Origin: Phalacrocorax aristotelis
Taxonomy: Eukaryota; Chordata; Aves; Suliformes; Phalacrocoracidae
Length of the DNA: 64,000 nt
Direction: 5' to 3'
Assembly: GCF_949628215.1 (NCBI RefSeq)
Contig: NC_134276.1
Span: 135,532,125 to 135,596,124, forward strand
In this document: positions 13,045 to 25,661 of the stretch, piece by piece
Layout of the letters: each line of letters starts with the position of its first letter
Position numbering within the stretch: the first letter of the stretch is position 1
Position numbers and translations under genes: made by a program
The notes under the pieces: model-generated
Database searches by the model: none
Seen by the model: only the letters and a program-made list of their open reading frames with translations
What the model was told of the DNA's origin: nothing

Positions 13045-14395
13045 GCATCTATTTCAGTAAAGACATTTTTGCTAATAGCCAATCTAAACCTCCCCTGATG
13101 CAGCTTGAAGATGCTTCCTCTCGTTCTATCGCTAGTAACATGGGAGAAGGGACCAACACCCACCTTGCAACAACCTCCTCTCAGGTAGTTGTAGAGAGCC
13201 ATAAGGTCTCCCCTCAGCCTTCTCTTCTCCAGACTAAACAACCCCTTTTCCCTCAACCTCTCCTCACAAGACCTGCTCTACAAACACTTCACCAGCTTTG
13301 TTGCCCTTCTCTGAACATGCCCCAGCAACTCAATGTCCTTCCTGTAGTGAGGGGCCCAAAACTGAACACAATATTCAAGGTGTGGCCTCACCAGTGCCAA
13401 GTACGGGGGCACAACCACTTCCCTACTCCTGTTGGCCACACTATTCCTGAAACAAACCAGGATGCTGTTGGCCTTCTTGGCCAACTGGGCACACTGCTGG
13501 CTCATGTTCAGCGGCTGTCAACCAACACCCCCAGTTCCTTCTCCACCAGGCAGCTTTCCAGCCACTTTTCCCCAAGCCCGTAGCATTGCATGGGGTTGTT
13601 GTGATCAAAGCGCAGGACTCGGCATTTGGCCTTGGTAAACCTCACACAACTGACCTTGTCCCATTGATCCAGACTGTTCAGATCTCTCTGCAGAGGTTTC
13701 CTACTCTCAGGCATATAGACACTCCCAACCAACTTGGTGTTGTCTGCAAACTTACTGAGGGTACACTCGATCCCCTCATCCAAATCATTGATAAAGATAT
13801 TAAACAAGATTGGGCCCAACAGTGAGACCTGGGGAACACCACTTGTGACCAGCCACCAACTGGATTTAGCTCTGTTCACCACAACCCTCTGGGCTTGGCC
13901 ATCCAGCCAGCTTTTATCCATGGAAAAGTACACCTGTCTAAGCCATAAGCTATCAGCTTCTCTAGGAGAATGCTGTTGGAGACAGTCTCAAAGTCTTTGC
14001 TAAAGTCCAGGTAGATAACATCCACAGCCTTTCCTTCATCCACCAGGTGGATCACCTGGTCATAGAAGAAGATCAGATTGGCCAGGCAGGACCTGATTTT
14101 CATGAAGCCATGCTGACTGGGCCCAATCCCCTGCACATGTCTGGTGAGCGCACTCAAGATGGATCACTCCATCGTCTTCCTTGGTACTGAAGTCAGGCTG
14201 ACAGGTCTGTAGTTCCCTGGATCCTCCTTCCAGCCCTTCTTGCAGATGGGCCTCACATTGGCAAGCCTCCAGTCATCTGGGACCTCCCCTGTTAACCAGG
14301 ACTGCTGATAAATGATGGAGAGTGGCGTGGTAAGCTGTTCTGCCAGCTCCCTCAGTACTCTTGGGTGGATGCCATCTGGCCCCATAGACTTGTGA
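13045..14395 (-). mobile_element. CR1 LINE, reverse transcriptase and 3' region, broken
   Basis: Antisense CR1 of about 1.35 kb. Its pieces of ORF2 lie in several minus-strand frames: 14164-14385 (MGPDGIHPRVLRELAEQL, YRPVSLTSVPRKTME), 13876-14157 ([14 protein letters not shown]), 13508-13933 ([30 protein letters not shown]) and 13278-13505 ([15 protein letters not shown]). The catalytic FADD-type motif reads FADN here. The changes of frame show at least three frameshifts. The element is truncated at its 5' side near 14395, and its 3' end is eroded. Confidence 0.9.
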
Positions 14396-15179
14396 GTGTA
14401 CCGTCATGCAATACCACTGCCACAGGTACAGCTCACATGGTTGTCCCCTGCCCCTTCAGCTAACATGTCACCTCTGGGTGTTACCTGCACTATCAGATCG
14501 CTTGGATCCCATGGCCTGCTTCCTAGTTTGTCGACTCTGTATGGATGTCAGTTCACCACAGGGAAGTATTTTGGAATGAACCAACCTGTTCCTTCCAGGA
14601 AGAAACCTAGCTACAGTTCTAGAGAAAATTCATGGCAGGGAGCACTACTGATAGTCATGATGGATTGGACCAGAGTATGGTAGGTCTCCTTTTTGCTTTG
14701 TCAGTAGGCTTTGCACTTGCCATCACCCCCACATGCCTCCAATGTGCATCTCAGGACATGCAACACTTAACCTTGTGGACTGAAGCAAAGCCTTAATGCT
14801 ACTTCTGCACCTGGGCCTAATACTGTGCAATCCAGCCACTCCAATCTGTTCTAGAGCCCTAAGCTGGTGGACATGGGACATTTAGTATCACAGGTTTATT
14901 CAGAGATCCCTCCCTAAAGAGGATGCTTTTAGGAATAGAGATACTGTCTCTGTTGTCTCCTCTTGACTGTCCCTTGGTTACAGCAGGAAATATGGGAGCA
15001 TGGTATGTGATATTTAGGAAGGTTAGTTTTCCTCTGCAGCAGTGCAGGGAATTTATTTACATCCCTCAGTGAAGTCACTCTCCTCTTGCTAACCTGAAAA
15101 CCTGCAGTTCATACTGAGTAATCTGAGCTCTACCTGTCTGCTTGTGGAGTGGTGACCAACATTGTTGGTCACAAACCCA
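14396..15179. other. Intergenic stretch between two CR1 copies
   Basis: No coding or RNA feature is recognised. The sequence is not obviously CR1 and is flanked by opposite-facing CR1 fragments. Confidence 0.4.
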
Positions 15180-15810
15180 ACAATGCCATCAGACATCCCA
15201 GCCCCCAGAGGGGAGATAAAAAAATCTGGGAAAGGAGGACTTCCCCTTGGTTGAGGAGGATTGGGTTAGAGATCATTTAGGCAAACTGGATCCTCAAAAA
15301 TCCATGGGCCCCAATGGGATGCACCCATGACTGCTGAGGAAGCTGACAGATGTTCTTGCCAAGCTACTCTCCATCATCTTTGGAAGGTCATGGAGGACAG
15401 AAGTGCCAGAGGACTGGAGGAAAGCAAATGTCACTCCAATATTCTGAAAGGGGAAGGAGGAGGACCCAGGAAACTATAGGCCAGCCAGCCTCACCTCCAT
15501 CCCCAGAAAGTGATGGAACAGTTCACCTGGGACGTCATCTTAAAGCATGCAGAAGTTAACAAGCATGCAGAAGAAAAGATTATCAGAAGTATTCAACATG
15601 GATTCGCCAAGGGAAGATCATGCTTGACCAACCTGATAGCCTTCTATGATTGCATGACTGGCTGGGTAGTTGAAGGGATGGCAGTGGATGACGTTTACCT
15701 TGACTCCAGCAAGGTGCTTGGCACTGCCTCCTGTAAGATCCTCACAGACAAACTTAGGAAGTGTGGGTTAGATGAGAGGACAGTGAGTGGATTTAGAATT
15801 AGCTGAAATG
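15180..15810 (+). mobile_element. CR1 LINE fragment, RT region, old
   Basis: Plus-strand CR1 reverse-transcriptase remnant. Recognisable pieces include the DNA for GPNGMHP, ILAKLLSIIFG and VPEDWRKANVTPIF, and an open part at 15510-15806 with HGFAKGRSCLTNLIAFYDCM, VDDVYLDSSKV and LTDKLRKCGLDERT. It is more diverged than the 13-14 kb copy and carries stops, and it faces the opposite way. Confidence 0.85.
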
Positions 15811-18168
15811 CAGAGCTCAGATGCTAGGCTTTGAATAGGTCTGCTACTTAGTAGGTTGAGGAGTTGCCTGGTGGGTATTTCCCTGAGCAGAAAAGAAGAG
15901 CAATCGTCAGCATTAAAACTTTACAGACTAAAAATCACTCTTTTTATCTCATAATGATGCTTGAGTGGTAAAGTTCACTGGGGTGCACTTTGCCCTGTTT
16001 TTTCATGCAGAGCTCTGGTGTGTGATGAAGGCTCTTCAACATTACAGAAGTAAAAATAATAACAATTAATATTTTATTTCCCTTCTGCCACCCTTTCATG
16101 TAACCATGTCTCTACTTGTTATTTTCTTATGCACTAGGACTTTGTGGTCTGCTGACCATATTGTTAAAGTCTTCTCTTGGATAAAAAGTTGGATGAAAAA
16201 GCAAGCAAATTTTTTTGTGTTTTGTGTTTATACAGCTACACAAAGGTCTGTGAACTAGAGAGTAACTGAAGCAGGGGTATGGGCCACATGCTGAGTGCTG
16301 TGGTCTTGGTGGAAAGGAGGTCCGCTTTTCAAACACACAGCTCATGGATCTGGTGTTGGGTTTGCAATTCTTGCTCCTGTTTTAAAGTTTGATTAAAATA
16401 GCCAGTTTTATAAACCTGTTAGTGTTCCATACATAACTGAAAGAGATCTGCTCTGGATGCTGTCTAATCCTGCTGATTTCAACACCTGTGGCACTGATGG
16501 GTTTGGTTTTTTCCACGTCTGGCATATTTGATTTTCTGCTTTGAAATGTGCAACACTAATCACCTGAGTTGTCTTTGTCACTGTCTTAAAGCACAAGCAT
16601 CCAACAACGAAGGCTATTCCACTGTGCAGCTGCTTGTCCTTTGGGAGGATCCAGATTGAAGCTTGAACGATGCTCGCTGTCCAGAGCCTGCAGCCTGAGC
16701 TGCACTTGTGTTTATGTGGCAGAACTGTAGCTGTGAATATGTGATTCTTCAGCACAGGTAGGTGCTCCAGTATTCAGCTACTGGCTCTAAATGAGCCTGC
16801 AGAGGGTAAGATGTGGGTCCAGTAGGAGTTTTGTCATTTCAAGTGCCTTCAGTTCTTCTGAAAACACGCACTGTATGAAATTAGATTTTGAAAATGGCAA
16901 TCTCCTTTTTTCTTTACAGGAGAGAGGTAGCATGGGCAACTGAGTCCCACCTTTCCCAGAAGTCTGTGGAAACTGTACTGCTGTAGGTAAACCACCTGCA
17001 GCAGGCCAGCAGCTGCACATCCTCACCTTAACTTCTTTCTTGGTGTAGCAGCAGTTTTCCAGCTGCAAATTGTTCCCATTGGAACTGGGATTTGACTGTT
17101 GGGGGACACGGACAGAGTCTTTGAGTCTGAATAACTGCTGAGATCCAGGAAATGGAATAACAGGGTGTCTGTACTAGGCCCATACATGTGATAACCTCTT
17201 GTGCTAGTACATTTTGATCCTGGAGATATTACCTCCTCTCTGAGTGACCGATGGAACTGAGTCACAACATGTTTTGAAGTTGGGAGCTAAGATTTAAGAA
17301 AAAATGCCATTTCAACTGGCTTTTAGTTTTTTGAGCCTGACGGCCATAGGCTGCTCTTCTGACGGCATTCTGGAGTCAAACTTGCCTCATTCAGGCAGGA
17401 ATCAAAGTGTCAGACACAGGCTGATATGTCTGCAGGGCTTGTTGGTCTGCCATGCTCATAAGCAACACCTATCCAGTACATCCTAACTTTTTGTACACTC
17501 AAACACCTTTCTGAAAAGAGCTAGTTGTAAGTAAAATCATGTATTCGTGCACGGAAGTGAAGGAGGGAGCAGAAATAGAGGCTCGAAACCTTTCTGTTTC
17601 CCTGGAGCTACTCTGACCCACAAGATTAATTGGAGGACGCACATTTTTTACAAAATGTCGGTGTAAGAAGTTTCAGATGTCCTCCTGGCCAATAGCACAA
17701 ACCGGCATCACTTTCTGAACAATGGCAAAATCTAACTGGATGAGGAAGGACGTGACAAGGTGGAAGAGATGAGGGACTATTTCTCTGTTACAACTAGAAA
17801 CATCGGCCAAGAAACATCTTTTTCCTTTGCTCATCCTTCAGGATGAAAAGATTATTCTGAAGACAGGGACTGCCTGTTTTTATCCCAGGGACAAGCCGCT
17901 GTCAGAACAATAATGGGACTTGCAGGAGCAGCATGTGCCAGGCACTCTTTGAGATCAGACTGACTGGAGTTGTTTCCTTGGTGCTAAGGGAATGGAAAAG
18001 TTCATTAATACTGACTTTGGTCTATTGTTATTGACCTTCTCCCTTCCTTCCACCCAAGCTCTGAGTATTCTTCCTATTTGAAAATATGACCATTCATTTA
18101 AGGAGAAAAATAAGCCTATGTATGGCAATAAACTAGTGACTTTTCAGTTCTAAGATTCTGGCAGACTA
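15811..18168. other. Intergenic stretch with weak exon-like segments
   Basis: No recognised gene. On the minus strand, 17035-17145 is bounded by a plausible acceptor and a GTGAGG donor and is open in one frame (QLFRLKDSVRVPQQSN onwards), but it matches no family known to me. The rest shows nothing I can support. Confidence 0.3.
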
Positions 18169-18604
18169 TTAACAAGGAAATTTGTAAGTTACAGGGATTT
18201 CTTTGAAATTGGAGTTGGGCTTCTCAGTCATTTCAGTGTTGCAGAAGCTGCTGTCCTTGTTGTCTAGCTTTCTGAATGTAACTATGAAAATCTTGGCAGG
18301 GGACATGGATGTGCTGTTCTCAGGAAGTGTCGAGGCAGAGCTGGGCTTGTCCTGCCTGGATTGCTCCAGGCCTTTCTTGGCAGTGAAACACTGAGCGCTG
18401 CCAATGATGCAGGCTGGATTTGCAGTCTGAGCTGAACTGGAAGGAGTAAAGCTATCAGGCACACCTGGGTACTGCAAACAAATCAAATGGAGCCATCTTG
18501 TAGTATTACTGGGAGCTGAGTAATTTGGAAAGGTGACCAAGTTACCTTGCTCCTGAATTTTGGAGTCTGATTCTGGGCTTTGGTGCTGCTCTTTTCATTT
18601 TCAG
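18169..18604 (-). CDS. Possible last two exons of an unrecognised gene
   Basis: On the minus strand, 18546-18604 (59 bp) has a clean CAG acceptor and a GTAACT donor and reads ENEKSSTKAQNQTPKFRSK. The next segment, 18169-18471 (303 bp), follows a pyrimidine-rich TTGCAG acceptor in matching phase and reads YPGVPDSFTPSSSAQ and so on for 100 codons to a TAG-containing end, finishing YKFPC. The composition (Ser, Pro, Lys, Thr-rich, low complexity) would fit a disordered nuclear protein tail. Two more short open segments with GT-AG borders lie upstream at 20159-20194 and 20390-20435. No domain or homologue is recognised, and chance is a real possibility. Confidence 0.3.
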
Positions 18605-20749
18605 CTGAACAAGAGAGACACATTACTGCAGGCTAGTTCAGCTAAAAAAGCCAAACATTTGCAAGTAGGAATGTGCAAATATGCGCATGCACGATAGTGG
18701 AATTAGCTGCACTCATGGTTTTAATAAAGCAAAATCAAAACCAGCAGAGGTTAGGTGCTAGCAGTTGTTTTCAGGGGTGGAAAAAGCTCATTTGAACTTG
18801 ATTCCCTTTCTATTGCAAGTGTTCAAGTCTCAGTGTGTCTGTGAAAATATGCACATAGGCATGTGCTCTCTAATGATCTTTTCAGGTTTTTTAGTGGAGG
18901 CAATGAAAACCTCTAAAAGATTAATGAACTTTCTTATTTCAGTCCCCAGATACAGTGTGCTTTCTGGGATCTGCAATAGGGTTGTGCTGTTTACAATTCA
19001 CTGTTTTCGGTAAGACTGTTCTGCATATACGCCAGGCACAGGGGTGCTCAGTACTGAAACAGAAGGCAAAGACTTACAGAGGGCAAGTACCTCTGGAAAG
19101 GAGAGAAACGATATTAGCCCAAAGGGAATGATGCTTTATTATTCCTTGAGAATTCTGACTATTTTTCTTGAAATCCTGGATTTATTCTTCCAAATGTGCA
19201 TCCATCTTTGTTCAGGGGTTTGCTTTATAATATCACGTTGCTCTTCTGTGGCTGTTCGTTTCAGTTATGTTTGCCTAGCTAAAATGTTTGCTGTGCCCCA
19301 GACACAATTTTTACTCTTCTATCACATTATGGTAGCTCTGAAGAATCAAAGTGACATGAAAGCTAGGGTAGGAAGTCACAGAGAATTTCTGCGAGAGCTG
19401 TGGCTCCTCCTGTGCCAGCATGTGTACTTGTGTATGTGGTTAGCCAGACAGAGCAGTCTGGGGTAGGATGAAATCTTGTAAGCTAGTTCTGGGTTGGATC
19501 AGTTCCTCAGTACAGCACCCAGTTTGCTTTGTAGCTTTGTAAATATTTGTGGTGGCACACAAGGGGCAGCAGCAACTGCTTTTAGTGGCTTAAACTGCTC
19601 CCAGAATGGCAGTCTTAGGGTGCAAGTCCCCAGTGGAAATATGGTTGTTGAGGCTAAGTACCTCTTTATATGTGTGACCACTTTCCAACTCGGCAGGGAG
19701 ATTTTTCCAACAGAGGTGACTTATTAGCACCTGTTTTGAAGAAGAAATCTGTTCAATGCAACAGCCCATTCCAGGTGACTTGATGTTTTGGTGGGATGGT
19801 ACCATGATCCCGTTGCAGGATCTACTTTTTGCCCACTGAACTATAGGCCACAATCGTCTGCACAGCTCTATGTGGGAGGAAGGCCACACGCAGTCTGAGA
19901 CTATGTTTCCTCTCTGACAGAAGAAAATATAGAAAGTAACAATGAAATCCAAATGTTACCTGGTGTCCTTCCCTTTCTTCCCCCACAGCTGGAACAGACC
20001 AGGGAATTTATTCTCCTACAGTTTGCAATAATTTGCAGTGCCTTTAAGGCTGGATCTTGCACTATTTCCACACAGAAGATGATTTCATAGTCAAGTAAAC
20101 CTTTGCTTTTAGGAGATTCTTCCTGTTATTTACATTTGGTTTTCCTTGACTTCATACCTTTCTGAACTTTTGTGGTGCATGGGATTTTGGGCACTGAGGC
20201 ATAGAGGTGTGAAGGAGAAAACAGGTAAAATGGAGTCAATGTGGAAGCTGTAAGTTATTCTCTGTTCTCTTCTAGAGAGAATCCATTTTAATTTATAAAC
20301 ATGCAAAATTATGAGTAGCTTTTAAACTGAAAACCTCTGTAGTGGTGTAGGAGAAAATAGAAAAATCAAGGAAAGCAGGAGAAACTTACGGGGTAGAGGT
20401 TGTGCTTTAACTTTTTATGATTTGTTGCTAGTTTCCTAGATGTGAAAAAAAATATGCTATGTTGCCTGCAACGGTTTTTGTAGGAAGTCTCGATGCGAAT
20501 CCTTCTGGAAGGAGAAGGTGGTTTTTATTTTTGTTTTAACCAAAACTGATTTCACTCATGCTCCTCCTTGCCATGGATTTCATTACTCATTCTCTCCTAT
20601 TCACAAGTGTTAAGACATTTGGTCATAGGGTCACTGTTTGATTGTAGGGCAGGGCTAAGGACAGGATACTTCAGAAGCTGACTTAAATTGTGCTATGAGA
20701 ACACTGCAGCAGACTGAAGGAGGACAGAACACAACTGAATGTGCTACTG
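18605..20749. other. Intergenic or intronic stretch
   Basis: Nothing firm here. The minus-strand segments at 20159-20194 and 20390-20435 are exon-like but very short. If the 18.2-18.6 kb exons are real, this would be their upstream introns. Confidence 0.3.
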
Positions 20750-20990
20750 ATGGGACTCCTATTGCTTCTTTGCGTACACATGTATGTATATTCTACTGAG
20801 TGTCTTTCATCCTGAGTAGCCTGAGAGGGGACAGGATCAAGGTTGTTTGTGCTCTTGTATTTGTGTGAGTGCTTTGTTTTCAGTCTGTGTAGATCTATGT
20901 GACAGCGCATGCATATACGCATGCATTTGTACATAAGCCCGTTGGAAAATGTGCTCAGCCTCACTACTTGGCTGAACATGGGGACATAGA
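20750..20990. repeat. Copy of an unidentified interspersed repeat, related to 31.2-31.44 kb
   Basis: Shares a run of patches in the same order with 31200-31440: TTTCATCCTGA, GAGAGGGGA followed by AGGAT, TGTGAGTGCT, a GTACAT-rich part, TGCTCAG and CCT, then a CTAC and TGG part, and a closing GCAGCA. The two copies are clearly diverged. I cannot name the family. An old LTR element is possible; if so, it is a fossil. Confidence 0.5.
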
Positions 20991-21659
20991 GATGCAGCAG
21001 TGTTATACTGGATTTGGCAACTTCTAACAGTAGGCTTTATCCTATGCTAATAGCTCAGACGCAAAAAGCTCTGTACACTGTTGGAGGCAGGGAAATTCTG
21101 GGAAGAAGAGAAGGCATGAAGGGGAAAGTGATGGAGGAGACTCTTTTAATAGAAAATAATCCCATATGAATGAAGGGCCAGTAAGTACAATGCTGTGTCC
21201 ATTTCAGAAGAAAGTTGTGTTTACTTTCTTCCTGTAGGCAGTCAAAACAGTGTCCCTTCAGACTCATTACAAAGAAAACTTTGGCTTTAAAAACAAATTA
21301 ATGTAGGGAGCTGAACAGAGTAGAGCAGCTCTTTGTTTCACCTGTTGTCTGAGAAAGTATGCAGAACTTTCTAATAAGGTTTCCCTAATCAGAAACAGGG
21401 AGCAGAACAAATCACATTTGTCCAGATGCTACAGGTAAGGTAACATTCTTTTGTCAATAATTATCTGCTGTACATCCAAGTGTGCCTCTCTGTTCAGCAA
21501 TCTGAATTGAAGTTAGATACAGAATAACAGGAGAAACAACTGCAGGATTCAATATTAATACATTTCACTAAGGCAAAGAGAACACAGCAACAGATTAGAA
21601 ATGCTAGTTGGTTTAATGGTAGAACTGGAATTATTCTGTGAACTGTGCATTCATTTTAA

Positions 21660-22308
21660 CATGGAGGAACATGCTGAGGAAGCTCTTTGGACAAAGCAGG
21701 ACCATTTCCTTTGCTGGGTGTGGGACACGCATACATCTTGATTTAATCTTTGTGTGCTGCTGGCCGTGATGTCTTATGATTGCTATGTGGCAATCTGTCA
21801 TCCCCTTCTCTATGCACTTATCACAAATTGGAGGGTGTGCCTCACCCTTGCCACAGTTTCATGGGCTTTGGGTTCCTACTCGGTACACCACAAGCCTCTA
21901 GCTTCACACCTGCCTTTCTGTGGCCCCTGCAAGGCTGACCACTTGAAATCCTTGCTGTCTTAAAGCTGGCCTGCACTGACACTACTGCCAATAAAGTCCC
22001 AATCTTTGCAATTTTTGTGTGCTTCTTCCTCTTCCCTTTAGCCTTAATCCTGATTTTCTACGTGCACATCTAGCCGCCATTCTGCACATCTGCTCTGCGA
22101 CAGGATGGAGCAAAACCTTCTCCACCTGACTGTGGTGGGTCTGTTTTATGCAAAAGACATCTTCATGTCTATGGGGCCTGGGACTGGTAACTTGTCTGGG
22201 AGGGAGGAAGCTCTTTCCATTTTCTACAGTCTCATCAGCCCAAGTTTGAATGCCCTGATTTACAGTCTGAGGAAAAAGCAGGTGAAGGAAACCTTGCTGA
22301 ACCTTTAG
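21660..22308 (+). pseudogene. Olfactory receptor pseudogene 1
   Basis: A broken odorant GPCR on the plus strand. The intact receptor would span the olfactory cilium membrane seven times. What remains starts within the first extracellular loop/TM3 region (TISFAGCGT at about 21700), then MSYDCYVAICHPLLYA (the MAYDRYVAICHPL motif at the end of TM3), a TM5 remnant near 22000 (IFVCFFLFPLALILIFYV), and the C-terminal signature SPSLNALIYSLRKKQVKETL ending at a stop at 22306-22308. The frame changes between 21730 and 21760, and stops lie near 21960 and 22070. TM1 and TM2 are not seen. It is certainly a pseudogene. Confidence 0.88.
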
Positions 22309-24493
22309 AGAAGGAAAAGAGAATTTAATTTTGTTTAGTGCAGGATCTAGGCTTTCACCTGTCACCTGTCATTTTGCTCTTTCTTCTCCAGCTTTTTGGG
22401 TAGATCTCACTGAATTTTAAGTGGTTAAAATGTAACACAAGAGGTTATTCAAATGCATTTGTGTCTGTTTCTCTGTAGTCTAATGAACATCACAACACAA
22501 AATGACTCAGTATTATTCCTTTTATTAGAGATAAATATTCTTCCTCATATGCAGCCATCCTAGGCAGGTAGCATGCTTCACCAGAAATATTGACCCAGCT
22601 GGGAAAAATAGTTTGTCTTCTCAATTCTAACTAGCAGTCAGAATAAACTACCATGTAGCAGGTTTTTTCCTGACCATATCAGTTGATCTAATAAGATGCT
22701 GGTTTTCCTTACCATATTTGTATTTCCTATATCCTTAGGATGTTAGAGCTTCAACTTGATTGTCACAAAGAAAAAGAGAGGCAATATGATGCTAATGGAC
22801 TTTTCTTCTCAGGAGGGTGATCGAACCTGTGAAGAGTTTTTCTTCTGCACACTTTTTGAGCCTGACACCTCTCATGTAGGAAGTGACTATGATGACCACT
22901 GCCATGCAGAAGCTAGCTTTGTGTGGTTTTGCCAGACTGCCACCCACAGCAGTTCCTCAGGCTGAGCTAGCTGAGGTATCTACACTTTGCAGTCTAGTTC
23001 TTGCATTGACACTGACTCAAGGTGTAGCCTCTTAGCACCTTCCCGTTTACCCACATTTCAAATGTTTTTCTTCCTGCAGTTCTATTTGCTGACAATTGTG
23101 CTTTGGAAAATCTTCCCTGGTCTCTGTGTTGACACATCTAAGCCAGTGAGCCAACAGGGCCATTAGTCGAGGGCTTGCAAGCAGTGTCAAAAGCCTGGAC
23201 CTTGGAAGTTTCAGAGGCAGTGCTTATTTTCCTCTCCTCCACTTGCGCCTTGCCCCATAGCTAGAAAAATACCTTGCAACTAAACAAGCGTATAATATGG
23301 TTCCTTTTCTAAATAAAAGCTCTAGTGCAGATATTTAACACACCTCAGTATAGGTCAAACTTAAGGACATGCTCTCCTGTACCTCTTTCTCATTCTTTCT
23401 CATTCTTGTGCCACACACCCCAACACCAGGAAAGGAGAGAACCAAAACACTGGTTAACTTCGGTTTATTTTCAGATATCCAGGTCAGGGGTTATTTTTTT
23501 TTCTTTACCTTTGATTGCCCTAATATACTGAAAAAAAAAAAATTAAATCTCCTAGTATTGCAGCAGGTGACACCGTTGCATTTGGAGCACTGATTACTAG
23601 TCAGGAATACCTGTCTATTTTACAAACTCCCCACAGTATCAGTAGTTACATCAGTATCTTTTACATCAGCAACAAGAAGTTAGTGGTGCCACTGAGATAA
23701 TTTCCCAGGTGTGTTAGAGATGTGTTTATGTGCTACCTATTGTCCCTGAGGCTCTAAGACAATGGGGATGGATGTGACATTCCCCTGGTCTCCACTGGAA
23801 GCCACTTCTGGAACATGTTAGTAGAAAAAAAGATTGAGTGTGTTTCAACTGTTCATTGAGCCAATGTGCTTCATGCCCTGAGTTCCTATAAAATTCTGCA
23901 ACGAGCTGGGTCCCCTGTTTGTAGCAATTTTGAGTGGAATGCATTTGCCTATAAAAAACAAACAACACACTTCCCTGTGGCAATTGCACCTTTTCTTTCT
24001 CTTCCCTTGGAGTTCCAGGGAAAACTAACTTCGACCTAGATGTATAGGATACATACTTAACATACAGAAGGCATTGCAGTGTGGAAATAAATAGAAAAAG
24101 TGGGGGGAAATGAACAACAGTCACTGTCAGAAAGTGTCTTTGCCTGCCTTCCCAGGGTCCTAGGTGGGGATACACCTCATGGGAAGGTCCCACAGGAGGG
24201 CTTGTCCCTTGCATGCTTCACCAGGAAGAAAGGTGGGCAGTCTGCTCAGGTTGGACCGGGAACCTGAGGGCTCTCCGAGAGCCATGGAAAGAAAGATATG
24301 GAAGACACTAGCTGTCAGGCTCTGCTTGGGCAGGCAGATGTGGGAATTGGGGTGCTGGCTGTGATGAGCCCAAGTGCTTTCCTGCCCTCCCCACCCAGGA
24401 AGGGCAAATACAGCTGGACTGTGGGGCACTTGCTGCCTCTCCTGTATTCCCCTTGGAACAGCGCAAAAGGAACCTTCAGGGCCCTTTGGTCTC
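22309..24493. other. Intergenic stretch
   Basis: No gene, RNA or repeat family that I can support. It contains a short poly-A run near 23530. The region leads into the duplicated block that flanks the H2A-like gene. Confidence 0.35.
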
Positions 24494-24788
24494 CCAGAAA
24501 CATTCACCCTCACCATCCCTCACAGCCTGCACCCATCCTTTGGGGGGCAGATCCCTTCTTCCCCTCTCAGCGACTCTCAGACCAAGTGCAAACCTGAGCT
24601 GGAGCCAGGTGCTGCCCGTCAGGGTCAGTTGTCCTCCAGGCAGGTTCCTGCCCTGCTCCTGCTCAGCAGGGACTGTGCTATAGCTTTGCTTTGCAGAGCT
24701 TCATCCCCCTGTCCAGCTACATGCCTTTGTCAAGCCAGGAGACACTAGTCCAACACGCAGCACAAAGGGACCCATAGCCTGGCTACCA
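24494..24788. repeat. Duplicated block 1, copy A (partner 32292-32586)
   Basis: A 295-bp segment aligned without gaps, at a constant offset of 7798, to 32292-32586. By eye the copies differ at roughly ten or more positions (for example CTTTGC versus CTTCGC near 24692). It lies about 870 bp downstream of the H2A-like stop codon on the gene's strand and has no recognised coding content. Confidence 0.9.
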
Positions 24789-25357
24789 CAATGATGAGCC
24801 TGCTCACAGGAAGAGACTGCTCAGTCCTTGGAGCACACCCAGCACTGGGGTCCATGCAGCCTTTTTTTCCTCTGGAATGACTGAGATGGCACAAAGACAT
24901 CTCAGCCACATCTGGGAGCTGCTCTGGGGAGAAACTCCTGCAGGAAGCCTAATCCCAGTGGCCTTTTTACAGACCCCATGAGCAAATGGCCAGTCCCACC
25001 TCACCAAGCCCCCAGTCAGAAAGAGAGGAGGACACAGAGGACAGGGCAACACTGAGGAGGAGAAATGTCTTGGCCTTGGACCAACAGTTCCCCTGCATCA
25101 TCAGGACCACCTCCTGGCTCTCCCCTGGGGGAACAATAGATGTGCTGAAGAGCCCATGCTTGGGACAATCCTGTCACATGGGCAAGAAGCTGAGGGAGGA
25201 CCTGCTCCTCTGTGGTCGCTGTCAGGTGACCCTACAACCACACTTTCTGCCCTGCATGCTCAATCTCTCTCTCTGTGGGCATGCTTGGGCTCCTGCGTGG
25301 GAACCCTTCTCCCTTGGACAGGGAAGGCATGGCTGTGAGAAGGCCTTGGCAGCTGGC

Positions 25358-25644
25358 AAAATACCAAGATGCAGCCAGGGATCCTGAGCAATTCCTCCAC
25401 AGACTCTTCCCTGCCAGGGCAGTGCCGGGTGTCACTCTTTAAATTAAATGCACCACAGATGAGGTGCTCTCTCCCACTGGGCAAGAGGCAGCTGATCTTC
25501 ACATTTTGCTGCCTAAAACCTGCAAGGCATGCCCTGGGCACTGCATGACATTGCAAAGGTTTTTATTGTACGCTGAGACCATAGAGATGGATTTGACAAG
25601 AGCCTTGCAAACATGACGTCTCTTGCCTTGCCAGTGTGGGGCAA
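25358..25644. repeat. Duplicated block 2, copy A (partner 32888-33174): 3' flank of the H2A-like gene
   Basis: A 287-bp segment that I read as identical to 32888-33174. It covers most of the 3' untranslated part of the H2A-like gene, its AATAAA (minus strand 25567-25562) and about 200 bp beyond. Identity stops sharply about 20 bp from the stop codon. Between blocks 1 and 2 the two loci are unrelated (about 570 bp here, about 300 bp in the partner). Confidence 0.92.
25562..25567 (-). terminator. AATAAA polyadenylation signal of the H2A-like gene
   Basis: Minus-strand AATAAA 95-100 bp beyond the stop codon of the H2A-like frame. It is conserved in the duplicated copy at 33091-33096. A polyadenylated message would fit a replication-independent histone variant. 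No histone-type stem-loop was noticed in this stretch. Confidence 0.6.
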
Positions 25645-25661
25645 AAGCTTCTACTTTCTTC

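Noticed and set aside
16408-16755. 115-codon minus-strand open frame considered as an A2M-family exon
   Set aside because: No macroglobulin or thioester motif, no good phase match, and it lies far upstream of the ovostatin-like 5' exons.
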